From contig SBGR01000018.1 of NCBI GenBank assembly GCA_006226545.1, positions 1 to 64,000 of the forward strand: DNA of 64,000 nucleotides. Direction: 5' to 3'. Within the stretch, counting starts at the first letter, position 1. Each line of letters opens with the position of its first letter. The notes under the pieces were generated by a model. That model made no database searches. It had not been told where the DNA came from and saw only the letters and a list, made by a program, of their open reading frames with translations. This DNA comes from Bacteroidota bacterium (lineage in GTDB: Bacteria; Bacteroidota; Bacteroidia; UBA8524). A program made the translations under genes and the position numbers. Below, one piece after another: positions 30,211-40,016 of this stretch.

Positions 30211-30996
30211 CTACGGATACACCAACTCACCTTCAAACACAAAGGTGGCCGGACCATGAAGCCAAACATCGCTAAAGCTTCCTTCTCCTGTTTTGGTTAA
30301 GCTGACCGCTAAGTCGCCACCCGGAGTATGAATGGCTTGGCGGTATGAACCATTTTCAGAACAAATGTGGTTTACCAAGGCTACAGCAGTAACGCCGGTA
30401 CCGCAAGAATAGGTTTCGTCTTCCACCCCTCTCTCGTAGGTTCTTACTTCCAGGCAATGGTCTTTGGCTTCTACCAGGTTTACATTGGTGCCTTCTTTTG
30501 CAAAGCGATCGTTGTAGCGAATGGATTTAGCTACGGTGGTTAAATCGATTGATCCTACATCGCTATTGGTAAACTGGACGTAATGAGGAGAACCGGTATT
30601 CAGGTAGAAATCGGCACCAATGGATTCCACACCCTGCACGTCTTGCATGTGAAGTGAGACAATTCCTTTTTCAATGCGGGCATCGTGCGGTCCATCTACC
30701 GCTAGAAAACGTGTTTCATCTTCAATCAAGCCGCGGTCGTGGGCAAACTGAACGATGCAACGTCCGCCATTGCCACACATGGTGCTTTCTCTCCCGTCTG
30801 AATTAAAGTACACCATCTCGAAATCGTAGCCTTCTTTATTTTGAAGCAAAATCAATCCATCAGCTCCAATTCCAAATCGACGGTCGCACCATGCGCCATA
30901 CAATTCGGGATTACTGCGTGGAAGTAATTCGTTTCGGTTGTCTATTAGTATGAAATCGTTACCAGTACCCTGGTATTTGTAGAATCTTAGTCTCAC
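30211..30996 (-). CDS. dapF: diaminopimelate epimerase
   Basis: 'FYKYQGTGNDFILIDNR...MCGNGGRCIVQFA...SCGTGVTAVAL' with both catalytic Cys motifs. Confidence 0.97.
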   Translation of the reverse strand: MRLRFYKYQGTGNDFILIDNRNELLPRSNPELYGAWCDRRFGIGADGLILLQNKEGYDFEMVYFNSDGRESTMCGNGGRCIVQFAHDRGLIEDETRFLAVDGPHDARIEKGIVSLHMQDVQGVESIGADFYLNTGSPHYVQFTNSDVGSIDLTTVAKSIRYNDRFAKEGTNVNLVEAKDHCLEVRTYERGVEDETYSCGTGVTAVALVNHICSENGSYRQAIHTPGGDLAVSLTKTGEGSFSDVWLHGPATFVFEGELVYP

Positions 30997-32012
30997 GGTA
31001 ATTTAGTCAAAATACGACTATCTGTAATGGCTTTATAAGCTCTAAATACATTGTCGTCGAATAGCTCATAATACGAGCCTTGCAATTTAAAAAAGTAACG
31101 GTAGGTGCCCAGATTAACATCGGTGAGTAAGGCTACTACGTGAACCTCACTCTGTTCATCCTGTCCGAATAACACAAGCTTCCTGCCATCAAAGCGGTAG
31201 CCTTTGTAATTAATCGGTGAGCCCCAATATTCAATGGTAATTTTCTTATCGGAGGTTTCCTTAAAAGTTCGGTTTGATTCCGGTTTTGCTTTAGCCAGGT
31301 TGCTATTAGCCGAATTATCGCGAAGCGTAATCTTAACAGAATCTGTAGTCCAAGCCAGCTGACGCACGACCATTTGAGTATCGTAAATTTTCGTGTCTTG
31401 ACGCACCGGAAGTTTATTCTCTTCCGCATCATTTGTCATTTCAAGGTTCTCAGGCTCATCCAACATCTCAATCTCTTCCACCTCCGACTGCACTGAGCCG
31501 ATATACGCTTTCTTCACCTCATTTAAGACAACTTCATCTTCTTGGTAAATTACATCCTTATCATCGGTTGCTTCCGGTACCGGCGGTATTTGATTGCCGC
31601 GCGGTTCATTGTTCTTTTGTCTTTCAATTTGTTCTGTTGGAGCAGCTTGAACTTGAACCACCGTATCGACTTCTTCTTTGCTCTCATTTAATTGAGCAAA
31701 CTCTTCTTTGAGTCCGTATTCAAATCCAACATAAACCAAAGCAAAGAAGGCTAAAACCGCTGCAGCAAACCAAGTATACTTTGCCCCAAACGGATTACCT
31801 AAGAAGCTCCTTGAGGTTTGTTCCTTTAAAAAGGCTTTCAGCTCCTGCTTGCGGTGTTCTTCTATTCCACGTACCAGCATAACATGCATATCAAGGGCTT
31901 CCTTGAACGTGCTGTCTTCTTGCATGCGACGAACAAAATCATCCAATTCCTTTCCGCTGAGTTCCCCTCGCAGATAGGCATCAAATAGCTCGTATGTTTC
32001 TAGTTCGCTCAT
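30993..32012 (-). CDS. single-pass membrane protein, putative anti-sigma-like
   Basis: N-terminal 'LFDAYLRGELSGKELDDFVRRMQED', TM (YTWFAAAVLAFFALVYVGFEYGL); directly downstream of sigma factor gene. Confidence 0.6.
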   Translation of the reverse strand: MSELETYELFDAYLRGELSGKELDDFVRRMQEDSTFKEALDMHVMLVRGIEEHRKQELKAFLKEQTSRSFLGNPFGAKYTWFAAAVLAFFALVYVGFEYGLKEEFAQLNESKEEVDTVVQVQAAPTEQIERQKNNEPRGNQIPPVPEATDDKDVIYQEDEVVLNEVKKAYIGSVQSEVEEIEMLDEPENLEMTNDAEENKLPVRQDTKIYDTQMVVRQLAWTTDSVKITLRDNSANSNLAKAKPESNRTFKETSDKKITIEYWGSPINYKGYRFDGRKLVLFGQDEQSEVHVVALLTDVNLGTYRYFFKLQGSYYELFDDNVFRAYKAITDSRILTKLP

Positions 32013-32016
32013 GTGC

Positions 32017-32586
32017 TTAGCCTAAAAAATCACTTTTCTGAAACCGTTCCTTCACCATCGATTCCAGTCGCTTAAAACACTGGTATTTTTTTGCCTTGGC
32101 GGTATCGGCATTGGCAAAATTCAGTGATTGCGCAATCTCTTGCATGTTTCGCTCTTCAAAATAGAACATCTGCAGCAGTTGTTTACAGGTATCACCTAAT
32201 CGGTCCATGTAATGCACCACCCAGTTTAAATCGGCAGCCTCCACATGACTAAATTCGCTCGATACCTTATAGTCTAACTGATCTTGCATGGGTTCCATGC
32301 GTTTATTCTTATTGAGGGCTTTGAGCCAGAGGTTCTTTGCTACAGCAAAAAGAAAAGTACTTAGCTTGGAAGTGAGTTCAAACTCCGGGTGACTGACTTT
32401 TTGCCAGACTACTACCACCGCGTCTTGTAAGATGTCTTCCGCATCTTCTTCTTTACCGTTGTTCTTTAAGATATGATTGCGCACAGCCGAAAAATTATCC
32501 CGGTACAATTGCAGCAGCGCTTGCTTGTTCCCTCGTTTAATTTCGAGAACAAGCTCATCGTCTGTCCAGTTACGTCTACCGAGCAT
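32017..32586 (-). CDS. ECF-type sigma-70 family RNA polymerase sigma factor
   Basis: 'EEDAEDILQDAVVVVWQKV...LSTFLFAVAKNLWLKALNKNKR...CKQLLQMFYFEERNMQEIAQSLNFANADTAKAKKYQCFKRL'. Confidence 0.9.
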   Translation of the reverse strand: MLGRRNWTDDELVLEIKRGNKQALLQLYRDNFSAVRNHILKNNGKEEDAEDILQDAVVVVWQKVSHPEFELTSKLSTFLFAVAKNLWLKALNKNKRMEPMQDQLDYKVSSEFSHVEAADLNWVVHYMDRLGDTCKQLLQMFYFEERNMQEIAQSLNFANADTAKAKKYQCFKRLESMVKERFQKSDFLG

Positions 32587-32777
32587 CTACTGTTTCTTTA
32601 TCGTTTGTGAACTGCAAAGGTAAATGCGAATTCAGCTATTTTTTTCGCTTGCAATGGGAGTCAAAGTTAAAAATCCCTGTCTTATTTTGGTATATTTCTT
32701 GAAACCTGCGTAGACACTGAACAGATTCGGGTTCAGACTTGTTCTTCTTAATTATATAAAGTGAAAGTGCATAGGAT

Positions 32778-34238
32778 ATGAAAAAGCTATTAACGATGGT
32801 TTTGGCTGCTTCCGTTGGTGGAATTGTAGCCGTTGGAATTATCAAAACATTAGAGAAGCGCGACCCTGCTTCTTTTGAAGACAAACAAAAAGTAGCATTT
32901 GCTAACCTGCCGGCCCTCGCCGAAGGTCAGGTTCTCGATTTCACTCAAGCCAGTGAATTAGCTACTCCTACCGTAGTACATATTATCTCGACGGTTGAAA
33001 ACATCGCCTCTTCTAATCGCGAGGCGGTTCCTTTTGATCCATTTGACTTTTTTGACATGCCGGCTCCAGGCCCGCAAACAGGTTCAGGCTCCGGTGTTAT
33101 CATTACAGATGATGGCTATATCGCCACCAATAATCACGTGATTGAAAATGCTTCGCGCATTGAGGTAATCTTAAACGACAAACGCAGCTATTCTGCCAAG
33201 CTGATTGGTGCTGATCCACAGACCGATTTAGCATTATTGAAAATTGAAGAGGAGAAACTACCCTTTCTTCGTTTTGGAAACAGCGATGTGGTGAAAGTAG
33301 GCGAATGGGTTTTAGCCGTAGGCAATCCATTTAACCTCACCTCTACGGTAACAGCAGGTATTGTAAGTGCTAAAGGTCGAAACATCAACTTGCTTCGTTC
33401 TGGCAATAACCAGTATGCCATTGAGAACTTTATTCAAACCGATGCTGCAGTTAATCCCGGAAACTCCGGCGGAGCCCTAGTTAACTTGCGTGGCGAACTT
33501 GTAGGCATCAATACGGCCATCGCTAGTCAAACCGGTTCATTCTCCGGTTATTCCTTTGCAGTACCGGTGAATATAGTGAAGAAAGTGATGGACGATTTAT
33601 TGAAGTATGGTGCAGTTCAGCGCGGCTTCTTAGGCATCTCCATTCAAGACGTGGATGCAAAATTGGCCCAAGACAAAAACTTGTCCGACATCAAAGGTGT
33701 TTATGTGGCCGATATCAGTGAAGACGGTGCAGCTGCTAAGGCAGGGTTGAAAAAAGGCGATGTTGTAGTGAAGGTTAACGAGGTAGAAGTAAACTCTTCT
33801 TCTTCACTTCAAGAACAAGTGAGCCGTTACCATCCGGGCGACAAAATCAGCATTACCTACTTACGTGACGGTAAAGAGAAAACAGCTCAGGCCGTATTGA
33901 AAAACAAAGAAGGAAATACTGAAATCATCAAAGCCGAACCACCAAAATCTGCTTTTGATGTGGATGGTGCCCGATTAAGTGATGTGAACAGCGCCGATCG
34001 TAAAAGTCTCAAGATTAACCACGGTGTTAAAGTGAGCGATGTAAAGAAAGGCGCATTCAAAGACGCCGGTATTCCGGAAGGATTCATTATTACCAAAGTT
34101 GATAAACGTCCGGTATACAGCGCCAAAGAACTCAGTGCTTTATTAGCGAAGAAAGATGGCGCATTCCTTATTGAAGGCGTTACCAGCAGTGGAGAAGAGA
34201 AAGTATTCGGATTGCAGATAAAAGGTAAAGTAGACTAA
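32778..34238 (+). CDS. Do/HtrA family serine protease with PDZ domains
   Basis: 'GSGSGVIITDDGYIATNNHVIENA...DPQTDLALLKI...QTDAAVNPGNSGGALVNLRGELVGINTAIASQTGSFSGYSFAVPVN' catalytic triad. Confidence 0.95.
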   Translation: MKKLLTMVLAASVGGIVAVGIIKTLEKRDPASFEDKQKVAFANLPALAEGQVLDFTQASELATPTVVHIISTVENIASSNREAVPFDPFDFFDMPAPGPQTGSGSGVIITDDGYIATNNHVIENASRIEVILNDKRSYSAKLIGADPQTDLALLKIEEEKLPFLRFGNSDVVKVGEWVLAVGNPFNLTSTVTAGIVSAKGRNINLLRSGNNQYAIENFIQTDAAVNPGNSGGALVNLRGELVGINTAIASQTGSFSGYSFAVPVNIVKKVMDDLLKYGAVQRGFLGISIQDVDAKLAQDKNLSDIKGVYVADISEDGAAAKAGLKKGDVVVKVNEVEVNSSSSLQEQVSRYHPGDKISITYLRDGKEKTAQAVLKNKEGNTEIIKAEPPKSAFDVDGARLSDVNSADRKSLKINHGVKVSDVKKGAFKDAGIPEGFIITKVDKRPVYSAKELSALLAKKDGAFLIEGVTSSGEEKVFGLQIKGKVD

Positions 34239-34254
34239 GTCTACACTTCACGTA

Positions 34255-34289
34255 TAAAAAAATCCCGGTCTACTAGGCCGGGATTTTTA
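34255..34289. terminator. bidirectional Rho-independent terminator
   Basis: AAAAAATCCCGGtctactaggCCGGGATTTTTATTTT between convergent CDSs. Confidence 0.85.
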
Positions 34290-34309
34290 TTTTGTCATTG
34301 ACTGACTAA

Positions 34310-35170
34310 TTAATGTGTTCCAATCGCTAAATAATCTTCTGCTTTGGCTTTATCGGGTAGCAATTGAAAATGTTTCATATCGCTTAACATCTTTACCAAA
34401 GTATCTTTAGGTAGCCATTCTCCCGTATTCCATTCGAGTTTACTAAACCAAGCCTCCGCGTCTTCGGGTTTCAATCCGTACTTCACACTCAAGATTTGAA
34501 TTATATCAGCTCGTTTAGCCAATTGTCCGGCCAACTCTTGTATGTAATATATTAACGCGTGAATCTCCGCTTCGCGTTCAGCTAATACCTCTTCTCTAAC
34601 GGCAATAACGAAAGAAGGCCAAGGGGTATAGCAGTCGCCAATATGTTTAAACTCCCCACTGTCTACCAAGTGTTTTGTGGTAAAGCGTTCCCATAAGAAG
34701 AGTTCAGACTCCCCTGCCGCAAACGACTTTCTGGCGCCTTCGAGGTTCTCAACCAAAACAAAATCCTTGTCTTCATCCAAAATACGTTGACCGGCATCGG
34801 CATGCACGTGAGCCATTAGGTGAGAGCCTGACTTACGTCGGCTAATGGCATAACGTCCGGTACGCAATAGTTCTTCGTCGCTAAGGTTTGAATTTGCCGG
34901 AGCATGAACACCCCAGCGCAAAGGAGAATTCACATACAAGGCCACCACCTTACTTGGGTTTCCCTGTTGTATGTCTTGTAAAATACCTTCCGATAGAATA
35001 ACGGCAATGTCTAAATCGCCAGATCTTAAATCTTGGCACATCGCCCCCGTTCCGTTCGGGTAAGATTTCCAGTCAAAAGCGATGGGTAATTCGGCCAAGT
35101 GCTGGTTTTCCCAAGCCCAGTGCCATGGTAAATTGAAATGTTCTGGTACACCTCCAACGTGTAATTTCAT
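34310..35170 (-). CDS. substrate-binding-protein-like (NMT1/SsuA-type fold), no signal peptide
   Basis: 'MKLHVGGVPEHFNLPWHWAWE...LRSGDLDIAVILSEGILQDI...VENLEGARKSFAAGESELFLWERFTTKHLVDSGEFKHIG'. Confidence 0.6.
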   Translation of the reverse strand: MKLHVGGVPEHFNLPWHWAWENQHLAELPIAFDWKSYPNGTGAMCQDLRSGDLDIAVILSEGILQDIQQGNPSKVVALYVNSPLRWGVHAPANSNLSDEELLRTGRYAISRRKSGSHLMAHVHADAGQRILDEDKDFVLVENLEGARKSFAAGESELFLWERFTTKHLVDSGEFKHIGDCYTPWPSFVIAVREEVLAEREAEIHALIYYIQELAGQLAKRADIIQILSVKYGLKPEDAEAWFSKLEWNTGEWLPKDTLVKMLSDMKHFQLLPDKAKAEDYLAIGTH

Positions 35171-35270
35171 ATCGTAAACTTTGAGGCAAAGCTGCTTTGT
35201 TTTCTACATCCTAAATAGGATTTATATCAGGAAACAGCCTAGGCTTTGCATTGTTCAATTTCATTAAACA

Positions 35271-35294
35271 AAAAAGGCGCCGAATGGCGCCTTT
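35271..35294 (-). terminator. hairpin terminator
   Basis: AAAGGCGCC-gaat-GGCGCCTTT downstream of fbp on the minus strand. Confidence 0.75.
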
Positions 35295-35302
35295 ATAATT
35301 AT

Positions 35303-36307
35303 TTACATCAATTGTTCGAGCTGTTTCACCATGTCTTCAGATCCAATAATGATGGGTGTCCGTTGATGTAGCTCTGTTGGCTCGATGTCTAATATTCTTT
35401 TTCCGTAACCGTTGGTTGCTCGTCCGCCGGCTTGTTCTACGATGAATGCCATTGGATTGCATTCGTACAACAAACGCAATTTACCATCCGGCTTTTTGGT
35501 TGTTTGCGGGTAAACGAAAATTCCACCTTTCAATAAGTTGCGGTGAAGGTCGGCTACCATTGAACCAATATAACGTGAAGAATATGGTCTATTTGTTTCT
35601 TTATCGATTTCTTGACACCACTGGATATAGGTATTTAAACCTTCCGGAAAATCGGCTTTGTTTCCTTCGTTCACGGAATAGATCTTACCCATTTTAGGGA
35701 TACGAATATTTGGATGAGACAAGCAGAACTCTCCAATGGAAGGATCCAAGGTGAAACCATTTACACCTTTACCGGTGGTATAAACCAACATGGTAGAAGA
35801 ACCGTAAATCATGTATCCTGAAGCCAAACATTTGTTACCGGCTTGCATGAAGTCTTCTTTCGTAGCCGGAGTACCTACCGGAGTAACGCGTTCAAATATG
35901 CTAAAGATGGTACCTATTGATACGTTAACGTCGATATTGCTTGAACCATCCAATGGATCCATCATCACCACATACTTTGCTTCATTGGCTTGGGGCGTAG
36001 AAATCAGGATGATGTCTTCCTCTTCTTCCGAAGCAACCGCACAGCACTCACCACCGCGACTCAAACAGTCAATCATGAGTTGGTTGGCAATGACGTCTAG
36101 TTTCTTTACGTCTTCGCCTTGCACGTTTTCCATACCGGCTTCGCCTAAGATCTCTGCGAGGCCTGCTTTGTTCACTTCTCTGCTGATGATTTTAGCTGCA
36201 ATTCCGATATCGCGGAGCAGCCTGGAAAATTCACCTTTAACACCCGGAATCTCCGATTGGCGTTCGATGATGAATTGCCCTAAGGTAGTTACTTGAAATC
36301 CTAACAT
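35303..36307 (-). CDS. fbp: class 1 fructose-1,6-bisphosphatase
   Basis: '[25 protein letters not shown]...[24 protein letters not shown]...[19 protein letters not shown]'. Confidence 0.97.
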   Translation of the reverse strand: MLGFQVTTLGQFIIERQSEIPGVKGEFSRLLRDIGIAAKIISREVNKAGLAEILGEAGMENVQGEDVKKLDVIANQLMIDCLSRGGECCAVASEEEEDIILISTPQANEAKYVVMMDPLDGSSNIDVNVSIGTIFSIFERVTPVGTPATKEDFMQAGNKCLASGYMIYGSSTMLVYTTGKGVNGFTLDPSIGEFCLSHPNIRIPKMGKIYSVNEGNKADFPEGLNTYIQWCQEIDKETNRPYSSRYIGSMVADLHRNLLKGGIFVYPQTTKKPDGKLRLLYECNPMAFIVEQAGGRATNGYGKRILDIEPTELHQRTPIIIGSEDMVKQLEQLM

Positions 36308-36332
36308 TTTCTCGATTTGGGGGCAAATATAG

Positions 36333-36379
36333 AAAAAGGGGAATAGACCATCCCTAAAGACCGCTATTCCCCTTAATAA
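36333..36379 (-). terminator. hairpin terminator
   Basis: AAGGGGAATAG ... CTATTCCCCTT between fbp and the upstream small gene. Confidence 0.65.
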
Positions 36380-36395
36380 ACTGCTATTAATTCAA

Positions 36396-36599
36396 CTATT
36401 CTTTCGAAGCTGTGCTGATTCCTAACGCAGCATAAATTGGGCAGAAGCTCAACAGGCTGGTCAAGACAAAAATGGCTGATAGCGCAAGCAACACAATCGC
36501 TACTGTTCCATCAATAATTTGCATGTAATACAATACCGCTACAATCAGGGCAATGATAACGCGCACAATGCGGTCTACGGTACTCATGTTCTTTTTCAT
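36396..36599 (-). CDS. DUF2892-like small membrane protein
   Basis: 'MKKNMSTVDRIVRVIIALIVAVLYYM...LTSLLSFCPIYAALGIST'. Confidence 0.85.
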   Translation of the reverse strand: MKKNMSTVDRIVRVIIALIVAVLYYMQIIDGTVAIVLLALSAIFVLTSLLSFCPIYAALGISTASKE

Positions 36600-36838
36600 A
36601 TGTTTATGGATTTAGGTTTTGAACCAACAATGTTATTCCAGTCACCACGCTGACATATATAATGCATGCTAAAATCAATTTGACGACTTTCATTTTCATA
36701 GACCGAATTTAAAAAGGTGTTTGTACATGAAATATGAGAATTGTCATAAAAACGGTTAAGTGACAAACCGCACACGGCTGTGTATCAAATCCTAAAAACG
36801 TGGACTATTGTCCTATTCTCAGAGCGAAAGAAACCTAT

Positions 36839-36846
36839 TACCTTTG
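36839..36846 (+). promoter_or_regulatory. Bacteroidota -7 element TAccTTTG immediately before the aspartate kinase ATG
   Basis: TACCTTTG at 36839-36846; ATG 36854. Confidence 0.5.
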
Positions 36847-36853
36847 CCGCCGC

Positions 36854-38119
36854 ATGAAAGTATTCAAATTTGGTGGTGCTTCAGTGAAGAATGCTGAAGC
36901 AGTGAAAAACGTAGCCCATATCCTCAAGCATTTTGTGGGCGAACCTTTGTTGGTTGTCGTTTCTGCCATGGGCAAAACAACCAACGCTCTCGAACGCTTA
37001 ACCGAGGCCTACGTTACCAAGGATGAAAAACAGAAGCAAGACATACTGATTGAAATCAAACGCTTTCACGATGAGGTGATCAGTGGTCTATTGAGTGGAA
37101 AAGGAAGTCATACTTACGATGATATCGACAACCTTTTTATTGAGTTGGAATGTTTACTTGAAACGCCGGTAGAAGGAAATTACGATTATAACTACGACCA
37201 GATTGTAAGCTTTGGTGAAGTTTTCTCCACCCGCATTGTAAGCACTTACCTGAAAGAAGCCGGTATAAGCAACCGCTGGATTGATGCTCGTAACTTTATT
37301 CAAACAGACGGAACCTATAGAGAAGGTCGTGTTGATTGGAATACCACTGCCGACATCATTTCAAAAAAGCTAAAACCTATCGCTTTAAAACAGTTGATCG
37401 TAACGCAAGGTTTCATTGCACAATCGCCCGACAAGCAAACGGTTACTTTAGGACGTGAAGGTTCCGATTATTCTGCTGCCATTTTTGCCTATGGTCTCGA
37501 TGCCGAGAGCGTGAGCATTTGGAAAGACGTAAGCGGTGTAATGAATGCCGACCCAAAACGTTTGCAAAAAGCGGTGAAAGTAGACGGCTTGAATTACAAT
37601 ACAGCCATTGAGTTGGCCTACTACGGCGCAACGGTTATTCACCCTAAAACCATCCAGCCGCTAAAAAGTAAAAACATCCCACTTTACGTTCGTTCATTTT
37701 TGAACATCAATGAAAAAGGAACGGAAGTAAGTACCAGTCAGAAAGAAGACACTAGCCTTCCTTTCTATATTTTTAAGGATCAACAAACGTTGATTTCGTT
37801 GAGCACCCGCGATTTCTCTTTCATCATTGAGAATCACCTCAAAGAAATCTTCACCATCCTAAACGAATATGGCTTCCGCGTCAACTTGATGCAGAACTCA
37901 GCCATCTCCTTTTCTTTTGTGGTAAACGATAAGCCTCAGAAGATGCAAGCTTTAATTGATCGCTTGAGCGAAGATTTTCAGGTGGCAGTGGTGCACAATT
38001 GCCAAATGCTCACAGTAAGAAATCCGGAGAAAGCGCAATTGAGCGAACTAATATCAGGTAAAACCGTGGCCATGGAACAAAGAGGTTCCAATGTATGGCA
38101 GTTGGTATTGGAAGCCTAA
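36854..38119 (+). CDS. lysC: aspartate kinase
   Basis: 'MKVFKFGGASVKNAEAVKNVA...VTQGFIAQSPDKQTVTLGREGSDYSAAIFAYGL...WKDVSGVMNADPKRL'. Confidence 0.93.
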   Translation: MKVFKFGGASVKNAEAVKNVAHILKHFVGEPLLVVVSAMGKTTNALERLTEAYVTKDEKQKQDILIEIKRFHDEVISGLLSGKGSHTYDDIDNLFIELECLLETPVEGNYDYNYDQIVSFGEVFSTRIVSTYLKEAGISNRWIDARNFIQTDGTYREGRVDWNTTADIISKKLKPIALKQLIVTQGFIAQSPDKQTVTLGREGSDYSAAIFAYGLDAESVSIWKDVSGVMNADPKRLQKAVKVDGLNYNTAIELAYYGATVIHPKTIQPLKSKNIPLYVRSFLNINEKGTEVSTSQKEDTSLPFYIFKDQQTLISLSTRDFSFIIENHLKEIFTILNEYGFRVNLMQNSAISFSFVVNDKPQKMQALIDRLSEDFQVAVVHNCQMLTVRNPEKAQLSELISGKTVAMEQRGSNVWQLVLEA

Positions 38120-38619
38120 CGGCGTCCGCCTCTTCTATTGAATATTTCGCTATAAACAAAGGCTTTGCGTGCGTCAAAGCCTTCCTCGTGAATGAGTGCA
38201 GCACCGATAGAAGGCTCTTCTTCTTTTCGCTTCATTTCAGGAATGGTAATGTGCTCACTTAACGGAGTATCATCTGTTTCTACGCTATAGGCTTCCGACT
38301 TAGCATGAAGGATTTCTTCTGCTTTCTTACGGCGTAGGTATTCTTCTCGTTCTGTGGCGAGAAAATCATCTTCATGGCGGTGAACCGGCGCTTGCTTTAC
38401 TTTGGGTTTTGGAACTTCAACAGTCTGGGCCTCGGGCTGTTCAGGCTCGTTTTTCATCACCTGCTTCATCATCTCTTCTACCTCTTTTTGCCACGACTTA
38501 GCTTCCTCTCCCGAGTCTTGCCCTGGTCTGTTTTGACGGTGTTTTTTGAGTTCTTTATTACCTGTATAGATGAGGTAAATAATCGCCCCGATGATGTAAA
38601 GAATGTTGTTAAATTCCAT
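38116..38619 (-). CDS. hypothetical membrane-anchored charged protein
   Basis: N-terminal TM MEFNNILYIIGAIIYLIYTG followed by low-complexity charged region. Confidence 0.7.
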   Translation of the reverse strand: MEFNNILYIIGAIIYLIYTGNKELKKHRQNRPGQDSGEEAKSWQKEVEEMMKQVMKNEPEQPEAQTVEVPKPKVKQAPVHRHEDDFLATEREEYLRRKKAEEILHAKSEAYSVETDDTPLSEHITIPEMKRKEEEPSIGAALIHEEGFDARKAFVYSEIFNRRGGRR

Positions 38620-38646
38620 ATACTTGTTTCCAAATTTAAGGGAAAC

Positions 38647-39123
38647 TTGGAAGAAAAACGGATATATACGCTGCTATTGGGAAGTAATTTAGGCGACCGC
38701 ATGCGCTACATGCAATTCTCTAAAGAGCTTATAGAAAAAAAGTGCGGCCGAATCTTAGCAGCGTCTTCCATGCATGAAACAGAGGCTTGGGGTAAAACGG
38801 ATCAAGATGATTTTCTAAACCAAGCTTTGTTGGTGGAATCAACCTTAAATCCATTAGACTTTTTGGATGAGATCCAGGAAATTGAAATGGCTTTGGGTAG
38901 ACAACGCAATGAAAAATGGGGTCCACGCACCATCGATATTGATATTCTAGCGATAGGCTCAGAGGTGATTGATCATGAACGATTGAAAGTTCCTCACCCT
39001 GGTATACAAGAGCGCTTCTTTGTTTTGGAACCTTTAGTGGAAATTGCCGCAGATTGGGTTCATCCGGTGCTAAACCGCAGCGCAAAAGACCTATTGGACG
39101 ATTTACGCTGCGCTACACCTTAA
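38647..39123 (+). CDS. folK: 2-amino-4-hydroxy-6-hydroxymethyldihydropteridine diphosphokinase
   Basis: 'IYTLLLGSNLGDRMRYM...KCGRILAASSMHETEAWGKTDQDDFLNQALLVES...WGPRTIDIDILAIG'; start inferred as TTG at 38647. Confidence 0.9.
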   Translation: MEEKRIYTLLLGSNLGDRMRYMQFSKELIEKKCGRILAASSMHETEAWGKTDQDDFLNQALLVESTLNPLDFLDEIQEIEMALGRQRNEKWGPRTIDIDILAIGSEVIDHERLKVPHPGIQERFFVLEPLVEIAADWVHPVLNRSAKDLLDDLRCATP

Positions 39124-39285
39124 GTATTATTTCAAAAGCCCCCTCTAAAACAGTTCTAGCCAAAAAGTTCCATCATGGCCATTTCCTAATACCAATACGT
39201 GGAATGTTCACATCTAACCATGGGTAATTGGCGTTTGGAATTTCTAGAAGAAGCTGTCTTTTAACAAAAAAGACCTGTGAATTTC

Positions 39286-39525
39286 TCAGCTAATGCTGGT
39301 GCGCACCTTCTGAGTGAATTCGCGCAAAGCAGCTTTAAACTCTTGTCCCTCAGCCACACGTTCTAAGATATACTTAGCCGCAAAGGCATGGGTCAATTGT
39401 TCTCCTTCGTCTTCTCCTTCAATTTGGATGGACGGCACTTCACCTTCAGCCAATTGTTCTTCAGCCAAAGTAATCTCTTCCAGACTATAAGTCTCGCAGA
39501 GGTGTTTCACTACCGGAATCTTCAT
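39286..39525 (-). CDS. small acidic conserved protein adjacent to thioredoxin
   Basis: 79-aa ORF, one nt from thioredoxin-like CDS, same strand. Confidence 0.7.
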   Translation of the reverse strand: MKIPVVKHLCETYSLEEITLAEEQLAEGEVPSIQIEGEDEGEQLTHAFAAKYILERVAEGQEFKAALREFTQKVRTSIS

Positions 39526-39526
39526 C

Positions 39527-39841
39527 CTAATTCAAGGTTTGAATCAACCGTTCTACAATCTCTTCTTTCGAAGTGAAATCTGAGCTTACCAATTCACCAT
39601 TTTTGAAGGTAGCGAAGAAAGGTAAGTTGCTTACGCCGGCAAGCTTGCGTGCTTCCGGAGATTCTTCCGCATTCACGTCTAAGAACGTGATGTCTTGGTA
39701 TTCGTCTTTGTCCGACATCTTTCTGAATTTTGGTGCAAAAAGGCGGCAGTTACCGCACCAGTCAGCATAAAACTTAACGACAACCTTGTCGCTGCTATTA
39801 ATGATCTCATTAAACTCCTGATCAGTTACTTTGTTTACCAT
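39527..39841 (-). CDS. thioredoxin family protein
   Basis: 'VVVKFYADWCGNCRLFAPKFRKMSD...FLDVNAEESPEARKLAGVSNLPFFATFKNGE'. Confidence 0.93.
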   Translation of the reverse strand: MVNKVTDQEFNEIINSSDKVVVKFYADWCGNCRLFAPKFRKMSDKDEYQDITFLDVNAEESPEARKLAGVSNLPFFATFKNGELVSSDFTSKEEIVERLIQTLN

Positions 39842-40016
39842 GTTTTCGTGTAAAATCGTTTGTAATTGTAAATCGCTGCAAAATTAGTGAAACCATGCTT
39901 TCGCTAAAAGGTTCAGGACAATTCTGCTACAATTAATCCACACAATTTAAATGCCTGCCGATGTAGTGCTGCCGTATTTTCCGGCTTTTGAAGTGAAAAA
40001 CTTACCTTGCACCCGC

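Noticed and set aside
35811-36296. 161-aa + strand ORF
   Set aside because: Antisense shadow of fbp.
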